Source: Ilumatobacteraceae bacterium
Lineage (GTDB): Bacteria; Actinomycetota; Acidimicrobiia; Acidimicrobiales; Ilumatobacteraceae
NCBI GenBank assembly: GCA_033344875.1
Contig: JAWPMO010000001.1
Location: 2,071,595 to 2,135,594 of the forward strand
Reading direction: 5' to 3'
DNA length: 64,000 nt
Shown here: positions 41,726 through 52,064 of the stretch, piece after piece
How positions within the stretch are numbered: the stretch's first letter is position 1
Layout of the letters: each line of letters begins with the position of its first letter
The notes under the pieces: model-generated
Seen by the model: only the letters and a program-made list of their open reading frames with translations
Told to the model about the DNA's origin: nothing
Database searches by the model: none
Made by a program: the position numbers and the translations under genes

Positions 41726-43381
41726 ATGTCCGCAGGTACGCGAGGGACACGTCGAACACTGGGCGCCTGCGCCGTCGTCGCTGCGGTGCTGCTCTCCGCC
41801 TGCGCTCCCGACCCCGGCGTGGTGAGCATCTCGGTGGCACCCGCACCGGTCGCTCCGGCGAGCGACCGGCCGACGGCGACGACGGCCCCCGAATCGCCGA
41901 CGACCACCACCGTCACCACCACGGACGATTCCACGTCGACCTCGGCGGCACCGACCACGGCACCCCCGCCGACGCTCCCCCCGATCGTCGAACCCGAACT
42001 CAACACCGAGATCCCGCTCGAGAACGTCGTCGACGTCGACGCATCGAAGCCCGTCCGCGACTACGACGCCTTCCTCGCCGTGGCGCTGACCGACATCGAC
42101 CAGTGGTGGTCACGGGTCTTCCCCGAGGTGTACGGGGAGCCCTACGTGCCGCTCGAGGGTGGGGTCTACGCCGGCTACCCCGAACGGGAGACCGCACTCC
42201 CCGGTTGCGGCGAACCGACGACCGAGTACGAGGATCTGGCACTCTTCGTCGCGTTCTACTGCGAGTTCGGCGACTTCATGGTCTACGACGACGACAACCA
42301 GGACGTGCTCGCGCCGCTCGCCGACGAGTTCGGCGCCGCGGTGATGGGCATCGTGCTCGCCCACGAGTACGGCCACGCGATCCAGGCCCGGATCGGCGCC
42401 CTCGACCGTCGCCTCGCGACGATCCTCACCGAACAGCAGGCCGACTGTTTCGCCGGCGCATGGACCGGCCAGGCGTACGACGGCGAGTCGGAGCTGTTGC
42501 GCCTCGGCGACGCCGACGTGCGAGCCGGGTTGATCGCCATGCTCAGCGTGCGCGACCCGGTGGGGACCAGCCAGTTCGTGCCGGGCGGTCACGGTTCTGC
42601 GTTCGATCGGGTCGGAGCGTTCCAGGTGGGGTTCCTCGAGGGCCCCGGTCGATGTGCCGAACTGCTCGACGAGCCGCTCAGCCTCGTTCCGAACCAGTTC
42701 CAGGGCGGCGCCGACGCGATCCTCGAGGGCAACGCCCCCTACGTGTGTGAGGACCTCCGCGATCTCGGCTTCAGCGAGGAGCAGATCGCGAACTGCACCC
42801 CGGCGCCCGAGTTCCTCGCCGATGACCTCAACGACTTCTGGGTCACCGCGTCGGGCGACACGTTCCCCCAGCTCCAGGTCGTGCCGACCGACGACCTCGA
42901 TGCGGTCGTGTGCGACCGCCCGGTCCGGCTGGCCGACGAGGTGCTCGTGTGCGCGGAGACCGACACGATCGCGTACGACGAGCCGGCCGTGGTCGACCTC
43001 TACCGCGAGTTCGGCGACTTCACGCTCGGCTACTTCTACGGGATCGCATGGGCCGAGGTGGCCCAACTCAACCTCGGGAGCACGCTGACCGGCGAGGACC
43101 GATCGCTGCTCAACGACTGCTTCACCGGCGCCTGGGTGCGCGACATCACGCCCGATGCCAACGGCCGCACCGCACGCGGGCAGGACACCGACGGGGACGG
43201 TTTCCAGGACACCGGCATCAGCAGCTCGGCCGGCGACCTCGACGAGGCGATCCGGATGGCGATCCTCGAGGGCGACGACGGTGCCAACGTCGACGAGTTC
43301 GGGACGGCGTTCGAGAAGATCGCTGCGCTGCGGATCGGTGCACTGGGCGGGCTGGCCGCCTGCCAGGCCGAACTCGGCTGA
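41726..43381 (+). CDS. Lipoprotein neutral zinc metallopeptidase
   Basis: 551 residues. Lipobox ending LLSAC (C26), a Thr/Ser/Pro-rich linker (about 45-95), then a zinc peptidase domain of the YpfJ type with HEYGH at 213-217 and the third-ligand motif TEQQAD (E236) in LTEQQADCF. Many cysteines suggest disulfides, consistent with an external location. A second segment (about 400-551) repeats features of the first (FGDFTLGYFYGIAWAE, LLNDCFTGAWV) as a degenerate copy without the HExxH. That suggests an internal duplication with one dead half. Substrate unknown. Confidence 0.85.
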   Translation: MSAGTRGTRRTLGACAVVAAVLLSACAPDPGVVSISVAPAPVAPASDRPTATTAPESPTTTTVTTTDDSTSTSAAPTTAPPPTLPPIVEPELNTEIPLENVVDVDASKPVRDYDAFLAVALTDIDQWWSRVFPEVYGEPYVPLEGGVYAGYPERETALPGCGEPTTEYEDLALFVAFYCEFGDFMVYDDDNQDVLAPLADEFGAAVMGIVLAHEYGHAIQARIGALDRRLATILTEQQADCFAGAWTGQAYDGESELLRLGDADVRAGLIAMLSVRDPVGTSQFVPGGHGSAFDRVGAFQVGFLEGPGRCAELLDEPLSLVPNQFQGGADAILEGNAPYVCEDLRDLGFSEEQIANCTPAPEFLADDLNDFWVTASGDTFPQLQVVPTDDLDAVVCDRPVRLADEVLVCAETDTIAYDEPAVVDLYREFGDFTLGYFYGIAWAEVAQLNLGSTLTGEDRSLLNDCFTGAWVRDITPDANGRTARGQDTDGDGFQDTGISSSAGDLDEAIRMAILEGDDGANVDEFGTAFEKIAALRIGALGGLAACQAELG

Positions 43382-43423
43382 GCCGCTCCGATCAGACGGC
43401 GGGTTCGTCGCCGGCCGGAGGAA

Positions 43424-44638
43424 TCAGAGGTCGTCGACCGGTTCGACCGTGGTGGCCGGTGCCGGCTCGGTCGTGGTGGTGGTCGTCGTCGCCGGGGCGC
43501 TGGTCGACGTCGTCGTCGGTGCCGACGTGGCGGGCGGAACGGTCGTCGGGGCCACCGTCGTGGTCGTGGTGGTCGTCGTGGTGGTGGTCGTCGTCGTGGT
43601 CGCGTCCGGGTCGGGCTGGTCCCAGCGCATCTTCATCGCCTCGGCCGACTGATCTTCCGGTTCGGTGATGCCGTCCCAGATCAGCACCTTGTCGCCGAGC
43701 TCGAGGATCGACTGCATCTTGCCGCCGAGGTACTGCGACACCCGGATGCAGCCGTGCGACGCCGGTTGCAACGGGACGTTGTCGGCGCCGTGGATGGCGA
43801 TGCCCTGATTGATGTAGATCGGGTTCATCATGCCGCCGAGCGGCCCGTTGCGATTGCCCTCGATCTTGCGGTACGCCGTGAACACACCAGGCGGGGTGTA
43901 CGAGTGGCCGATGACCGCCTTCACCTCCGGCTCCGGCAGCGGGTTGCCGTTGATGTCGGTATCGATCGTGATCGTCTCGCGGTACTGCGCCGCATTCTCG
44001 TACCACGGCGTGAACGCCGTGGCGTTCGGCGCCAACTCGCCGGTGGCGACGTGGGCCACCAGTGCGGGTTCGTCGCCGTGGAACACGACCATCACCTGTT
44101 CGGGCAGGTAGACCTCGGTGTGATCGGCGAGACCACCCGTCGGACGACGCGGCTTGACCTTGATCGGGTCCTGCATGCGGTCCCACACCTCGGCGGTCAC
44201 CCTGCCGGTCGCTTCGGCGCGCGGCACGCCCATCACCAGCTTCTCGAAGGCCCACACGGCCTGCGTGGTGAGGCTGCCGAAGTGGCCGTCGATCGGGCCC
44301 GGGTCGAAGGCGAGTTCTGCCAGACGGGCCTGCACGCGCTCGACGTCGTCACCGAACGACCCGTTGGAGAGCGTTCCGGACAGCGGCACCTTGACGACCG
44401 TGTCGGGCGTCTGCTCGGTCGCGGTGTACGACTCGGGCGGCGTGGTGCCGACGACCGAGACCGGCACCGACGACCCATCGCCGAGCGTGACGGCGGGCAC
44501 CGTGGTGTCGCCGGCGTCGTCGCCGCCCCATCCGCTGATCACGCTCGCCACGACCACGGCCGCGAGGAGACCACCTGCGGCGCCGATGGGCAGCCAACGA
44601 GCGACGGTGTTGGAGGAGGGGGACTTCTGAGCGTTCAC
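43424..44638 (-). CDS. L,D-transpeptidase with peptidoglycan-binding domain
   Basis: 404 residues from a GTG. One N-terminal membrane segment (about 15-36), a peptidoglycan-binding domain (about 92-155, with GDDVERVQARLAELAFD) and a YkuD catalytic domain (about 172-325) with H283 and the HGCIR motif (H295, C297, R299). Residues 347-399 are a low-complexity Thr/Pro/Ala tail with an unbroken Thr run, probably extended in the envelope. It would form 3-3 cross-links or attach proteins to peptidoglycan. Confidence 0.9.
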   Translation of the reverse strand: MNAQKSPSSNTVARWLPIGAAGGLLAAVVVASVISGWGGDDAGDTTVPAVTLGDGSSVPVSVVGTTPPESYTATEQTPDTVVKVPLSGTLSNGSFGDDVERVQARLAELAFDPGPIDGHFGSLTTQAVWAFEKLVMGVPRAEATGRVTAEVWDRMQDPIKVKPRRPTGGLADHTEVYLPEQVMVVFHGDEPALVAHVATGELAPNATAFTPWYENAAQYRETITIDTDINGNPLPEPEVKAVIGHSYTPPGVFTAYRKIEGNRNGPLGGMMNPIYINQGIAIHGADNVPLQPASHGCIRVSQYLGGKMQSILELGDKVLIWDGITEPEDQSAEAMKMRWDQPDPDATTTTTTTTTTTTTTTVAPTTVPPATSAPTTTSTSAPATTTTTTTEPAPATTVEPVDDL

Positions 44639-44722
44639 GAGATACGGGATCCAGAGCGGGCGGCGTGGACGGGTTCACGCTACCAATGCGACAACACATC
44701 GTGACCCGCGGATGTTCCACGG

Positions 44723-44744
44723 CGGGCCCGATATCTTCGGCCCG
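44723..44744 (-). terminator. Hairpin downstream of the glycosyltransferase gene
   Basis: CGGGCC (44723-44728) pairs with GGCCCG (44739-44744) around a ten-base loop, 15 bases beyond the stop at 44760. The rest of the 121-base gap shows nothing else. Confidence 0.4.
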
Positions 44745-44759
44745 ATGGTCGGACCGGGG

Positions 44760-45512
44760 TTACCGCTCGACGCGCTCGATGTCGTGGAGGTCGGCCCGCA
44801 GTGACCACATCTCACGCAGGATCGTGCCGATCACTCCCGGCGAGCTCAGCGTGGACTCCCCGCGGGTCCGGGGAAAGTAGTCGACGCCCATCTGCATGAT
44901 CTCGTAGCCGAGGCGTGTGGCCCGGATGACCAGCTCGGCGTCGATGAACGACCCCTCGCTCTTCAGTTCGACGTGGTCGAAGATCCGCGTGCGCACGAGC
45001 TTGAACGCAAAATTGATGTCGCGCACCTTCACACCGAAGAATGCCTTGATCAGCCCGTTGTAGACCCACGTGTACACGGCGCGCAGCGAGCCCTCGCCCG
45101 TGCGGTCGAACCGGTAGGCGCTGATGATGTCGACCTCGTAGTCACGCAGCAGGCGGACGGCCCGCGACACCTCCGCCATGTCGAACGGCAGATCAGCGTC
45201 GGTGTACAGCACGAGATCGCCCGTGGCGGCGGCGAAGCCGGTCTTCATCGATCCGCCGAGCTTGCGGTTGCGCTCGTGGTGGATCACCCGGATGTGGGGG
45301 TCGGCGGCCGCCATCCGGTCGGCGATCGCTCCGGTGGCATCGGTCGACTTGTCGTCGATGACGATCAGTTCGTAGTCGCGGATGTCACCGGCGGCGATGA
45401 GGTCTTCGCAGGCGCGACGACCGAACGTCAGTGCCCGTTCGATGTAGTCCTCCTCGTTCCACATCGGATAGAACACCGACAGCTTCTCGAAGACCTCCCG
45501 CGGCGCATCCAT
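44760..45512 (-). CDS. Family 2 glycosyltransferase (DPM1/polyprenyl-phosphate type)
   Basis: 250 residues. GT-A fold with FYPMWNEEDYIERAL at the N-terminus, DDKSTDAT near 53-60 and the metal-binding LYTDADLPFDMAE (DxD-like). The C-terminal part resembles polyprenyl-phosphate mannosyl/glucosyl transferases but no C-terminal membrane helices are present. It probably adds a sugar from a nucleotide donor to a lipid carrier. A TACCCT hexamer precedes the ATG. Confidence 0.85.
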   Translation of the reverse strand: MDAPREVFEKLSVFYPMWNEEDYIERALTFGRRACEDLIAAGDIRDYELIVIDDKSTDATGAIADRMAAADPHIRVIHHERNRKLGGSMKTGFAAATGDLVLYTDADLPFDMAEVSRAVRLLRDYEVDIISAYRFDRTGEGSLRAVYTWVYNGLIKAFFGVKVRDINFAFKLVRTRIFDHVELKSEGSFIDAELVIRATRLGYEIMQMGVDYFPRTRGESTLSSPGVIGTILREMWSLRADLHDIERVER

Positions 45513-45520
45513 GAGGGGCG

Positions 45521-45526
45521 AGGGTA
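45521..45526 (-). promoter_or_regulatory. -10 hexamer TACCCT of the glycosyltransferase gene
   Basis: Eight-base spacer to the ATG at 45512. Confidence 0.4.
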
Positions 45527-45567
45527 GTCGGGCAGGCCCGCGCCGCCCTGATATGACCCGCTGCTCC

Positions 45568-45573
45568 TAGAGT
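45568..45573 (+). promoter_or_regulatory. -10 hexamer TAGAGT of the small membrane-protein gene
   Basis: Six-base spacer to the GTG at 45580. Confidence 0.5.
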
Positions 45574-45579
45574 CGTGGC

Positions 45580-46113
45580 GTGTCCGAGCCCACCGCAGCT
45601 CCCGACGGGACCCCGTCCCCGACCATCGATCGACCGGCCGAGTCCGAACGGCGCACGACGGCGCACCCCCGCCCCCCGCGCGCCGGTGATCTGTCCCTCG
45701 GGTGGCGGGCGATCACGGCCGGCACCTGGATCGGCGTCGTCGTCGGATTCGCCGCCGTCTGGAACGCGAGCGTGCAGCTCGGCCTGTCGACGTGGTGGCT
45801 CGGCCCGCGCGCCGATCCACAGCCGACCGTCGTGCAGTTCACGCCGTTCGTCGCCCCGGTGCTGATGCTGTTGGCGACGATCAACCAGGTCCGATGGCTC
45901 GCCTGGTGGGGGCTGGCCGCCGCGACCGTGGTCGCCGGCTTCGCCGTCGGCGACGTCGACCGTGTCACGTCGTTGGCCCTCGTCGAGTTCACGATCGCCG
46001 CCGCCGCTGCAGTCGTCTCGATCGCATCGTTCACCGGGACGTACCGGATCGCGGAGGCCGAGCCGGACGCGGTCGAGGCGAGCGAGGCGACCGACACGAC
46101 CGTCACGAGCTAG
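45580..46113 (+). CDS. Small four-helix membrane protein, function unknown
   Basis: 177 residues from a GTG. A disordered, Pro/Arg-rich N-terminal 40 residues is followed by four hydrophobic segments (about 45-62, 88-101, 104-120, 126-146) and a short acidic tail. No family recognised. It lies 36 bases upstream of argG, which has its own promoter. Confidence 0.75.
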   Translation: MSEPTAAPDGTPSPTIDRPAESERRTTAHPRPPRAGDLSLGWRAITAGTWIGVVVGFAAVWNASVQLGLSTWWLGPRADPQPTVVQFTPFVAPVLMLLATINQVRWLAWWGLAAATVVAGFAVGDVDRVTSLALVEFTIAAAAAVVSIASFTGTYRIAEAEPDAVEASEATDTTVTS

Positions 46114-47484
<1,371 letters not shown>

Positions 47485-47532
47485 CACTGCGGCCACGCCG
47501 GGCCGACCCGGTCCGAACGCGCCTTCGCCGTC

Positions 47533-47538
47533 TACTGT
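47533..47538 (+). promoter_or_regulatory. -10 hexamer TACTGT of the quinone oxidoreductase-like gene
   Basis: Seven-base spacer to the ATG at 47546. Confidence 0.5.
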
Positions 47539-47545
47539 CGCTCGC

Positions 47546-48520
47546 ATGAGAGCAGTCGTGTGCAAGGAATTCGGAGCACCGGAGGCGCTGGTCGTCGAGG
47601 AGATGGACGACCCCACCGCCGGCGAGGGTCAGCTGCTGATCGAGGTGAAGGCGTCGGCGGTCACGTTCCCCGACACCTTGATGATCGAGGACAAGTACCA
47701 GTTCCACCCGACCCCGCCGTACATCCCCGGCGGCGAGGCGGCCGGTGTGGTCGCCGGCGTCGGAGACGGTGTCGAGGGTTGGTCGGTCGGCGATCGTGTG
47801 GTCGGTGGCCTCGGCACAACCGGGGGCTACGCCGAACTCCTGGCGATCCCCGCCGCAACTGCACGTCGGCTGCCCGAGTCGGTCGATTTCGCCGTCGCCA
47901 CCGGCCTCAACTACGCGTACGGCACGACGCTGTACGCGCTCAAGCACCGGGCCCACATCCGACCGGGCGAGACGATGCTGGTGCTCGGCGCCGGCGGTGC
48001 GCTCGGCGTGTCGGCGGTCGAGCTCGGCAAGCTGCTCGGCGCCCGCGTCATCGCCGCAGCCTCCACCGAGGAGAAGCTCGACCTGTGCCGCGAGCGCGGT
48101 GCCGACGAGACGATCAACTACGCGACCGAGAACCTGAAGGAGCGCGCCAAGGAGCTGACGGGGGGCAAGGGCGTCGACGTCGTGTACGACGGTGTCGGTG
48201 GCGACAAGGCCGAGCAGGCCCTGCGCGCGATCGGCTGGGAGGGCCGGTTCCTGGTGATCGGCTTCACGGGCGGTATCCCGTCGATCCCGCTGAACCTCAC
48301 CCTGCTGAAGGGCTGCCAGATCGTCGGCGTGTTCTACGGCGCGATGGCCGCCCGCCAGCCCGAACTCAACGCCGAGATCAGCGACGAGTTGATCCAGCTG
48401 GTCGCATCGGGCGACCTGCGGCCACACGTGTCGGCCTCGTTCCCGCTCGAGGGTGCCGGTGAGGCGATGCGTTCGCTGATGGATCGCACCGCGGTCGGCA
48501 AGGTCGTCATCACGCCCTGA
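47546..48520 (+). CDS. NADPH:quinone oxidoreductase-like MDR protein
   Basis: 324 residues. Medium-chain reductase of the zeta-crystallin type: N-terminal GroES-like fold (LIEVKASAVTFPDTLMIEDKY, PYIPGGEAAGVV) and Rossmann motif LGAGGALGVSAVELGKLL. Catalytic and structural zinc cysteines are missing, as usual for quinone oxidoreductases. It reduces quinones or enones with NADPH. It is a single gene, converging on the M20 peptidase. Confidence 0.9.
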   Translation: MRAVVCKEFGAPEALVVEEMDDPTAGEGQLLIEVKASAVTFPDTLMIEDKYQFHPTPPYIPGGEAAGVVAGVGDGVEGWSVGDRVVGGLGTTGGYAELLAIPAATARRLPESVDFAVATGLNYAYGTTLYALKHRAHIRPGETMLVLGAGGALGVSAVELGKLLGARVIAAASTEEKLDLCRERGADETINYATENLKERAKELTGGKGVDVVYDGVGGDKAEQALRAIGWEGRFLVIGFTGGIPSIPLNLTLLKGCQIVGVFYGAMAARQPELNAEISDELIQLVASGDLRPHVSASFPLEGAGEAMRSLMDRTAVGKVVITP

Positions 48521-48536
48521 AGGTCGGGAGCGCCGG

Positions 48537-49610
48537 TCACACCAACCGGCGCAGGATGCCCTCGATGAGGTCGACGCGGCCGGGCATCGTGTCGACGATG
48601 ACGTGCTCGTGGTCGGCGTGTGCCCCGCCGCCGACCGCGCCGAGACCGTCGAGCGTCGGCACGCCGATCGCCGCGGTGAAGTTGCCGTCACTACCGCCGC
48701 CGACGGACACGCCGCCCACACCGGGCATCGCCGCCTCGGCGAGCGGGAACAGCGTGGCCGACGCCGATTCGGGCATCGGCGGCCGGCCGATCTCGCCGAG
48801 CACGGTGATCGTGGCCTCGGGATCGACCGGGGCGAGCGCTGCCATCAGCGCCTCGACCCGCTCCTTCTCGGCGGCATTCGTGACGCGGCAGTCGACCTTG
48901 ATGCGGGTCTCGGCCGGCACCACGTTGTCGGCGGTGCCCGCGTGGGCGACCGTGGGCGTCACCGTGGTGCCGGCGGCGGCGTCGCCGAACCCGGCGATCG
49001 CCAGCACCTGGTGTGACGCCTCGATCAGCGAGTTGACCCCGGCCTCGGGTTCGAGCCCGGCGTGCGATGCGCGACCGTGGATCACGACCTCGAACGTGCC
49101 GCAGCCCTTGCGACCGGTCTTCACGGCGCCGCCGTCGGCGCTCGGCTCCAACACGAGCACGTTGCCGCACGCTTTCGCGCGCTCCTCGAGCAACGCCCGC
49201 GACGTGCCCGAGGCGACCTCTTCGTCGGCGGTGAACAGCATCTCGATGCCGGTCGTGTCGTCGAGCGCGGCGACCGCGTGGATCGCCTGCACGATGCCGG
49301 CCTTCATGTCGAACACGCCGGGTCCGGTGGCCTTCCCGTCGGCGACGGTGAACGGCCGCTGTGCCAGGGCACCGAGCGGGAAGACGGTGTCGTGATGCCC
49401 GAGGATCAGTACCTTCGGCCCGCCGCCACCGTGCCAGTGGACGTGCGGCCCGGCCGGTCCGTCGACGAGTTCCGGACGGATCCCGGTGCGCCGTTCGATC
49501 AGGTCGGCCAGCGTCGCCGCCGACTCGGCGAGCGCAGCGAGTTCGAGCGAAGGGGACTCCACCTCGACGAGCGTTCGGAGGTCGGTGATGAGCATGTCGA
49601 GATCGGCCAC
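48537..49610 (-). CDS. M20-family metallopeptidase (carboxypeptidase G2-like)
   Basis: 357 residues from the GTG at 49610. Di-zinc site pieces are GHHDTVFPLG, GPGVFDMKAGI (bridging Asp), TADEEVASG (catalytic Glu and ligand) and the late HADHEHV. The dimerisation domain sits between. M20 enzymes of this group release C-terminal glutamate or cleave small peptides. The start is chosen because TACGGT lies seven bases upstream. Alternatives are the GTG at 49619 and the ATG at 49595. Confidence 0.88.
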   Translation of the reverse strand: MADLDMLITDLRTLVEVESPSLELAALAESAATLADLIERRTGIRPELVDGPAGPHVHWHGGGGPKVLILGHHDTVFPLGALAQRPFTVADGKATGPGVFDMKAGIVQAIHAVAALDDTTGIEMLFTADEEVASGTSRALLEERAKACGNVLVLEPSADGGAVKTGRKGCGTFEVVIHGRASHAGLEPEAGVNSLIEASHQVLAIAGFGDAAAGTTVTPTVAHAGTADNVVPAETRIKVDCRVTNAAEKERVEALMAALAPVDPEATITVLGEIGRPPMPESASATLFPLAEAAMPGVGGVSVGGGSDGNFTAAIGVPTLDGLGAVGGGAHADHEHVIVDTMPGRVDLIEGILRRLV

Positions 49611-49617
49611 GGCCGCC

Positions 49618-49623
49618 ACCGTA
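49618..49623 (-). promoter_or_regulatory. -10 hexamer TACGGT of the M20 peptidase gene
   Basis: Seven-base spacer to the GTG at 49610. It separates this start from two nearby alternatives. Confidence 0.45.
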
Positions 49624-49704
49624 CAAGCCCGACCGAGCGCTCCGCCGAGCGGTCGCTGCGCGTCGACACCCGATTCGCACCGCGCGGATGCCACGATGCT
49701 CCCC

Positions 49705-51999
49705 ATGGCTCGACGCACCATCGGCATCACCTCGATCGCCGCCCTGCTCCTCGCGGCGTGCTCAGGGGGCGACGACGCCGCACCGTCGGCGACCAGCACC
49801 ACGACCACGATGACCGCACCGGACACGACGGCACCGACCGACGCACCGGAGACGACCGAGCCGCCAGAGCCCGAGACAGCGGTCTTCGCTGCCGCCGACT
49901 TCGTTGTCCGGCCTGGCACCGAACAACTCACGATCACCGGCGCCGACGCCGGCCGGACACTCACGGTGTACGACGCCGACGGCACCGACGTCGCGTCGGG
50001 GACGGTCGACACGGAGGGGGCGCTGATCTTCCGTCACCTCGATGGCGGCGCGACCTACACGGTCGGCGACGATGCCATCCACAGCGAGCCGACGACCACG
50101 CTCGATCGCGACGAGCACCCGGCGCGGGCGTTCTACGCGGAACAACGGCTCCCGACCGACGGGCTCGGCTACGTCACCACGCGTGACGGCACGACGCTGT
50201 CGGCGAGCGTGTGGCTCCCCGGACCGGTCGAGGACGGCCCCTACCCCACGGTCGTGGAGTACTCGGGCTACTCGCCGAGCGATCCGGACGCCGCCGGGTT
50301 CCCCGACGTCTTCACAGCACTCGGCTACGCCTACGTCGGCGTCAACATCCGAGGCACCGGGTGCAGCGGCGGTTCGTTCCGGTACTTCGAGTACGCGCAG
50401 AGCCTCGACGGCTACGACGCGATCGAGACCGTCGCCGCCCAGCCGTGGGTCCAGGGCAACCGGGTCGGCATGGTCGGCGTCTCGTACCCGGGCATCAGCC
50501 AGTTGTTCGTCGGTCAGACGCAGCCGCCCGGCCTCGCGGCGATCACCCCGTTCAGCGTGCTCGCCGACAGTGCGATTTCGACCCTCTATCCCGGCGGGAT
50601 CCTCAATACCGGCTTCGCCGTCCCGTGGACCGAGGAGCGACTGCGCGAAGCCGAGGCCGAGGGCCAGCAGTGGGCCGCCGACCGGATCGCCGCCGGCGAC
50701 GACGTGTGCGACGCCAACCAGGACCTGCGACTGCAGAATCCCGATCTGCTCGCCGAGATCACGGCGAATCAGTACTGGACCGACGAGGTCGCCGGCGAGA
50801 TCTCGCCGCGTCTGTTCGTCGATCGGATCACCGTGCCGACGTTCGTCGCCGGGGCATGGCAGGACGAGCAGACCGGCGGACACTTCGCCACGATGCTCGA
50901 CCGGTTCACGGGCACCGAGCATCTGTACGCGACCATGATGAACGGACTCCACACCGAGTCGATCGGACCGGCCGTGTTCCCGCGACTCGTCGAGTTCCTC
51001 GACCTGTACGTCGCCGAGCGCACACCCTCGCTGGCGGTGGCGCGCAGCGTGGCCCCACTGCTCGCGCAGCAGATCTTCGAGACCACCGATGTCGACCTGC
51101 CACCCGACGACCGGTTCGCCGGCATGAATCACGCCGAGGCACTCGCTGCGTTCGAGGCCGAGCCGCCGATCCGGGTCCTGTTCGAGCAGGGTGCCGCGGA
51201 AGGTCGCGGTCCTCGCACGCCCCTCCCACGGTTCGAAGCGGCATTCGACGCCTGGCCGGTGCCGGACGCCGCGGTGCGGGCCTGGTACCTCACCGAGGAC
51301 GGGTCGCTCGACGACAACGCCGAGCCGGACGACGGAGAGTCGTCGTACCTCGCGCTCCCCGACGCGACACCCGCGACCTGGTTCGACGAGGCGTCGGGCA
51401 ACATCTGGTCGGTCGACGTGACCTACGACTGGCCGGAGGGCGGCCCCGGCACGTTCGCCGACTGGTTGACCCCACCGCTCACCGACGACACGGTCGTCGT
51501 CGGGTCCGGTTCGGTCGACCTCTGGATGGGGTCCGACTTCCTCTCCGGACCGGCCGGCGACACCGACGTCGAGGTCACGATCACCGAGGTCCGCCCCGAC
51601 GGCCAGGAGGTGTACATCCAGAGTGGCTGGCAGCGTGCCTCCCAGCGAGCGCTCGACGAGTCGGCATCGACCGATCTGCGCCCGGTCCACACCCACCGTG
51701 AGGTAGACGCCGAACCGATGCCCGACGGCGAATTCGCGCTCGTGCGCGTCGAACTGTTCCCCTTCGCTCACGCTTTCCGCGCCGGCAGTCGCATCCGGCT
51801 GATCGTCGACGCTCCCGGTGGTCAGCGGCCGATCTGGGAGTTCAACACACTCAGCGGCGGCGAGGAGATCACGATCGCGCACGGAGGCGAGTTCCCGTCG
51901 AGGGTCGTCCTGCCGGTCGTCGACGGGGTCGACGTGCCTGCCGCGTACCCGCCCTGCGACGTGCTGCGCGGCCAGCCCTGCCGTCCGTTCGCCGGCTGA
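49705..51999 (+). CDS. CocE/NonD family (S15-like) hydrolase, lipoprotein
   Basis: 764 residues from the ATG at 49705 (an ATG at 49696 is also possible). Lipobox ALLLAAC (C19), a Thr/Pro linker, a short beta domain (about 50-115), then the alpha/beta hydrolase of the CocE/X-Pro dipeptidyl-peptidase family with nucleophile S260 in GVSYPG, and a C-terminal jelly-roll domain (about 560-750). It would act on acyl or peptide substrates outside the cell. Substrate unknown. A hairpin follows the stop. Confidence 0.88.
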   Translation: MARRTIGITSIAALLLAACSGGDDAAPSATSTTTTMTAPDTTAPTDAPETTEPPEPETAVFAAADFVVRPGTEQLTITGADAGRTLTVYDADGTDVASGTVDTEGALIFRHLDGGATYTVGDDAIHSEPTTTLDRDEHPARAFYAEQRLPTDGLGYVTTRDGTTLSASVWLPGPVEDGPYPTVVEYSGYSPSDPDAAGFPDVFTALGYAYVGVNIRGTGCSGGSFRYFEYAQSLDGYDAIETVAAQPWVQGNRVGMVGVSYPGISQLFVGQTQPPGLAAITPFSVLADSAISTLYPGGILNTGFAVPWTEERLREAEAEGQQWAADRIAAGDDVCDANQDLRLQNPDLLAEITANQYWTDEVAGEISPRLFVDRITVPTFVAGAWQDEQTGGHFATMLDRFTGTEHLYATMMNGLHTESIGPAVFPRLVEFLDLYVAERTPSLAVARSVAPLLAQQIFETTDVDLPPDDRFAGMNHAEALAAFEAEPPIRVLFEQGAAEGRGPRTPLPRFEAAFDAWPVPDAAVRAWYLTEDGSLDDNAEPDDGESSYLALPDATPATWFDEASGNIWSVDVTYDWPEGGPGTFADWLTPPLTDDTVVVGSGSVDLWMGSDFLSGPAGDTDVEVTITEVRPDGQEVYIQSGWQRASQRALDESASTDLRPVHTHREVDAEPMPDGEFALVRVELFPFAHAFRAGSRIRLIVDAPGGQRPIWEFNTLSGGEEITIAHGGEFPSRVVLPVVDGVDVPAAYPPCDVLRGQPCRPFAG

Positions 52000-52011
52000 G
52001 GCTCGCGGTGG

Positions 52012-52028
52012 AGGTGGCGACGCCACCT
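52012..52028 (+). terminator. Short stem-loop after the CocE-like gene
   Basis: AGGTGGC and GCCACCT pair around a three-base loop (GAC), 12 bases after the stop. Confidence 0.5.
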
Positions 52029-52064
52029 GGCTGCCGGCACCCCGACTGCGCTTGACTGGTCGGG

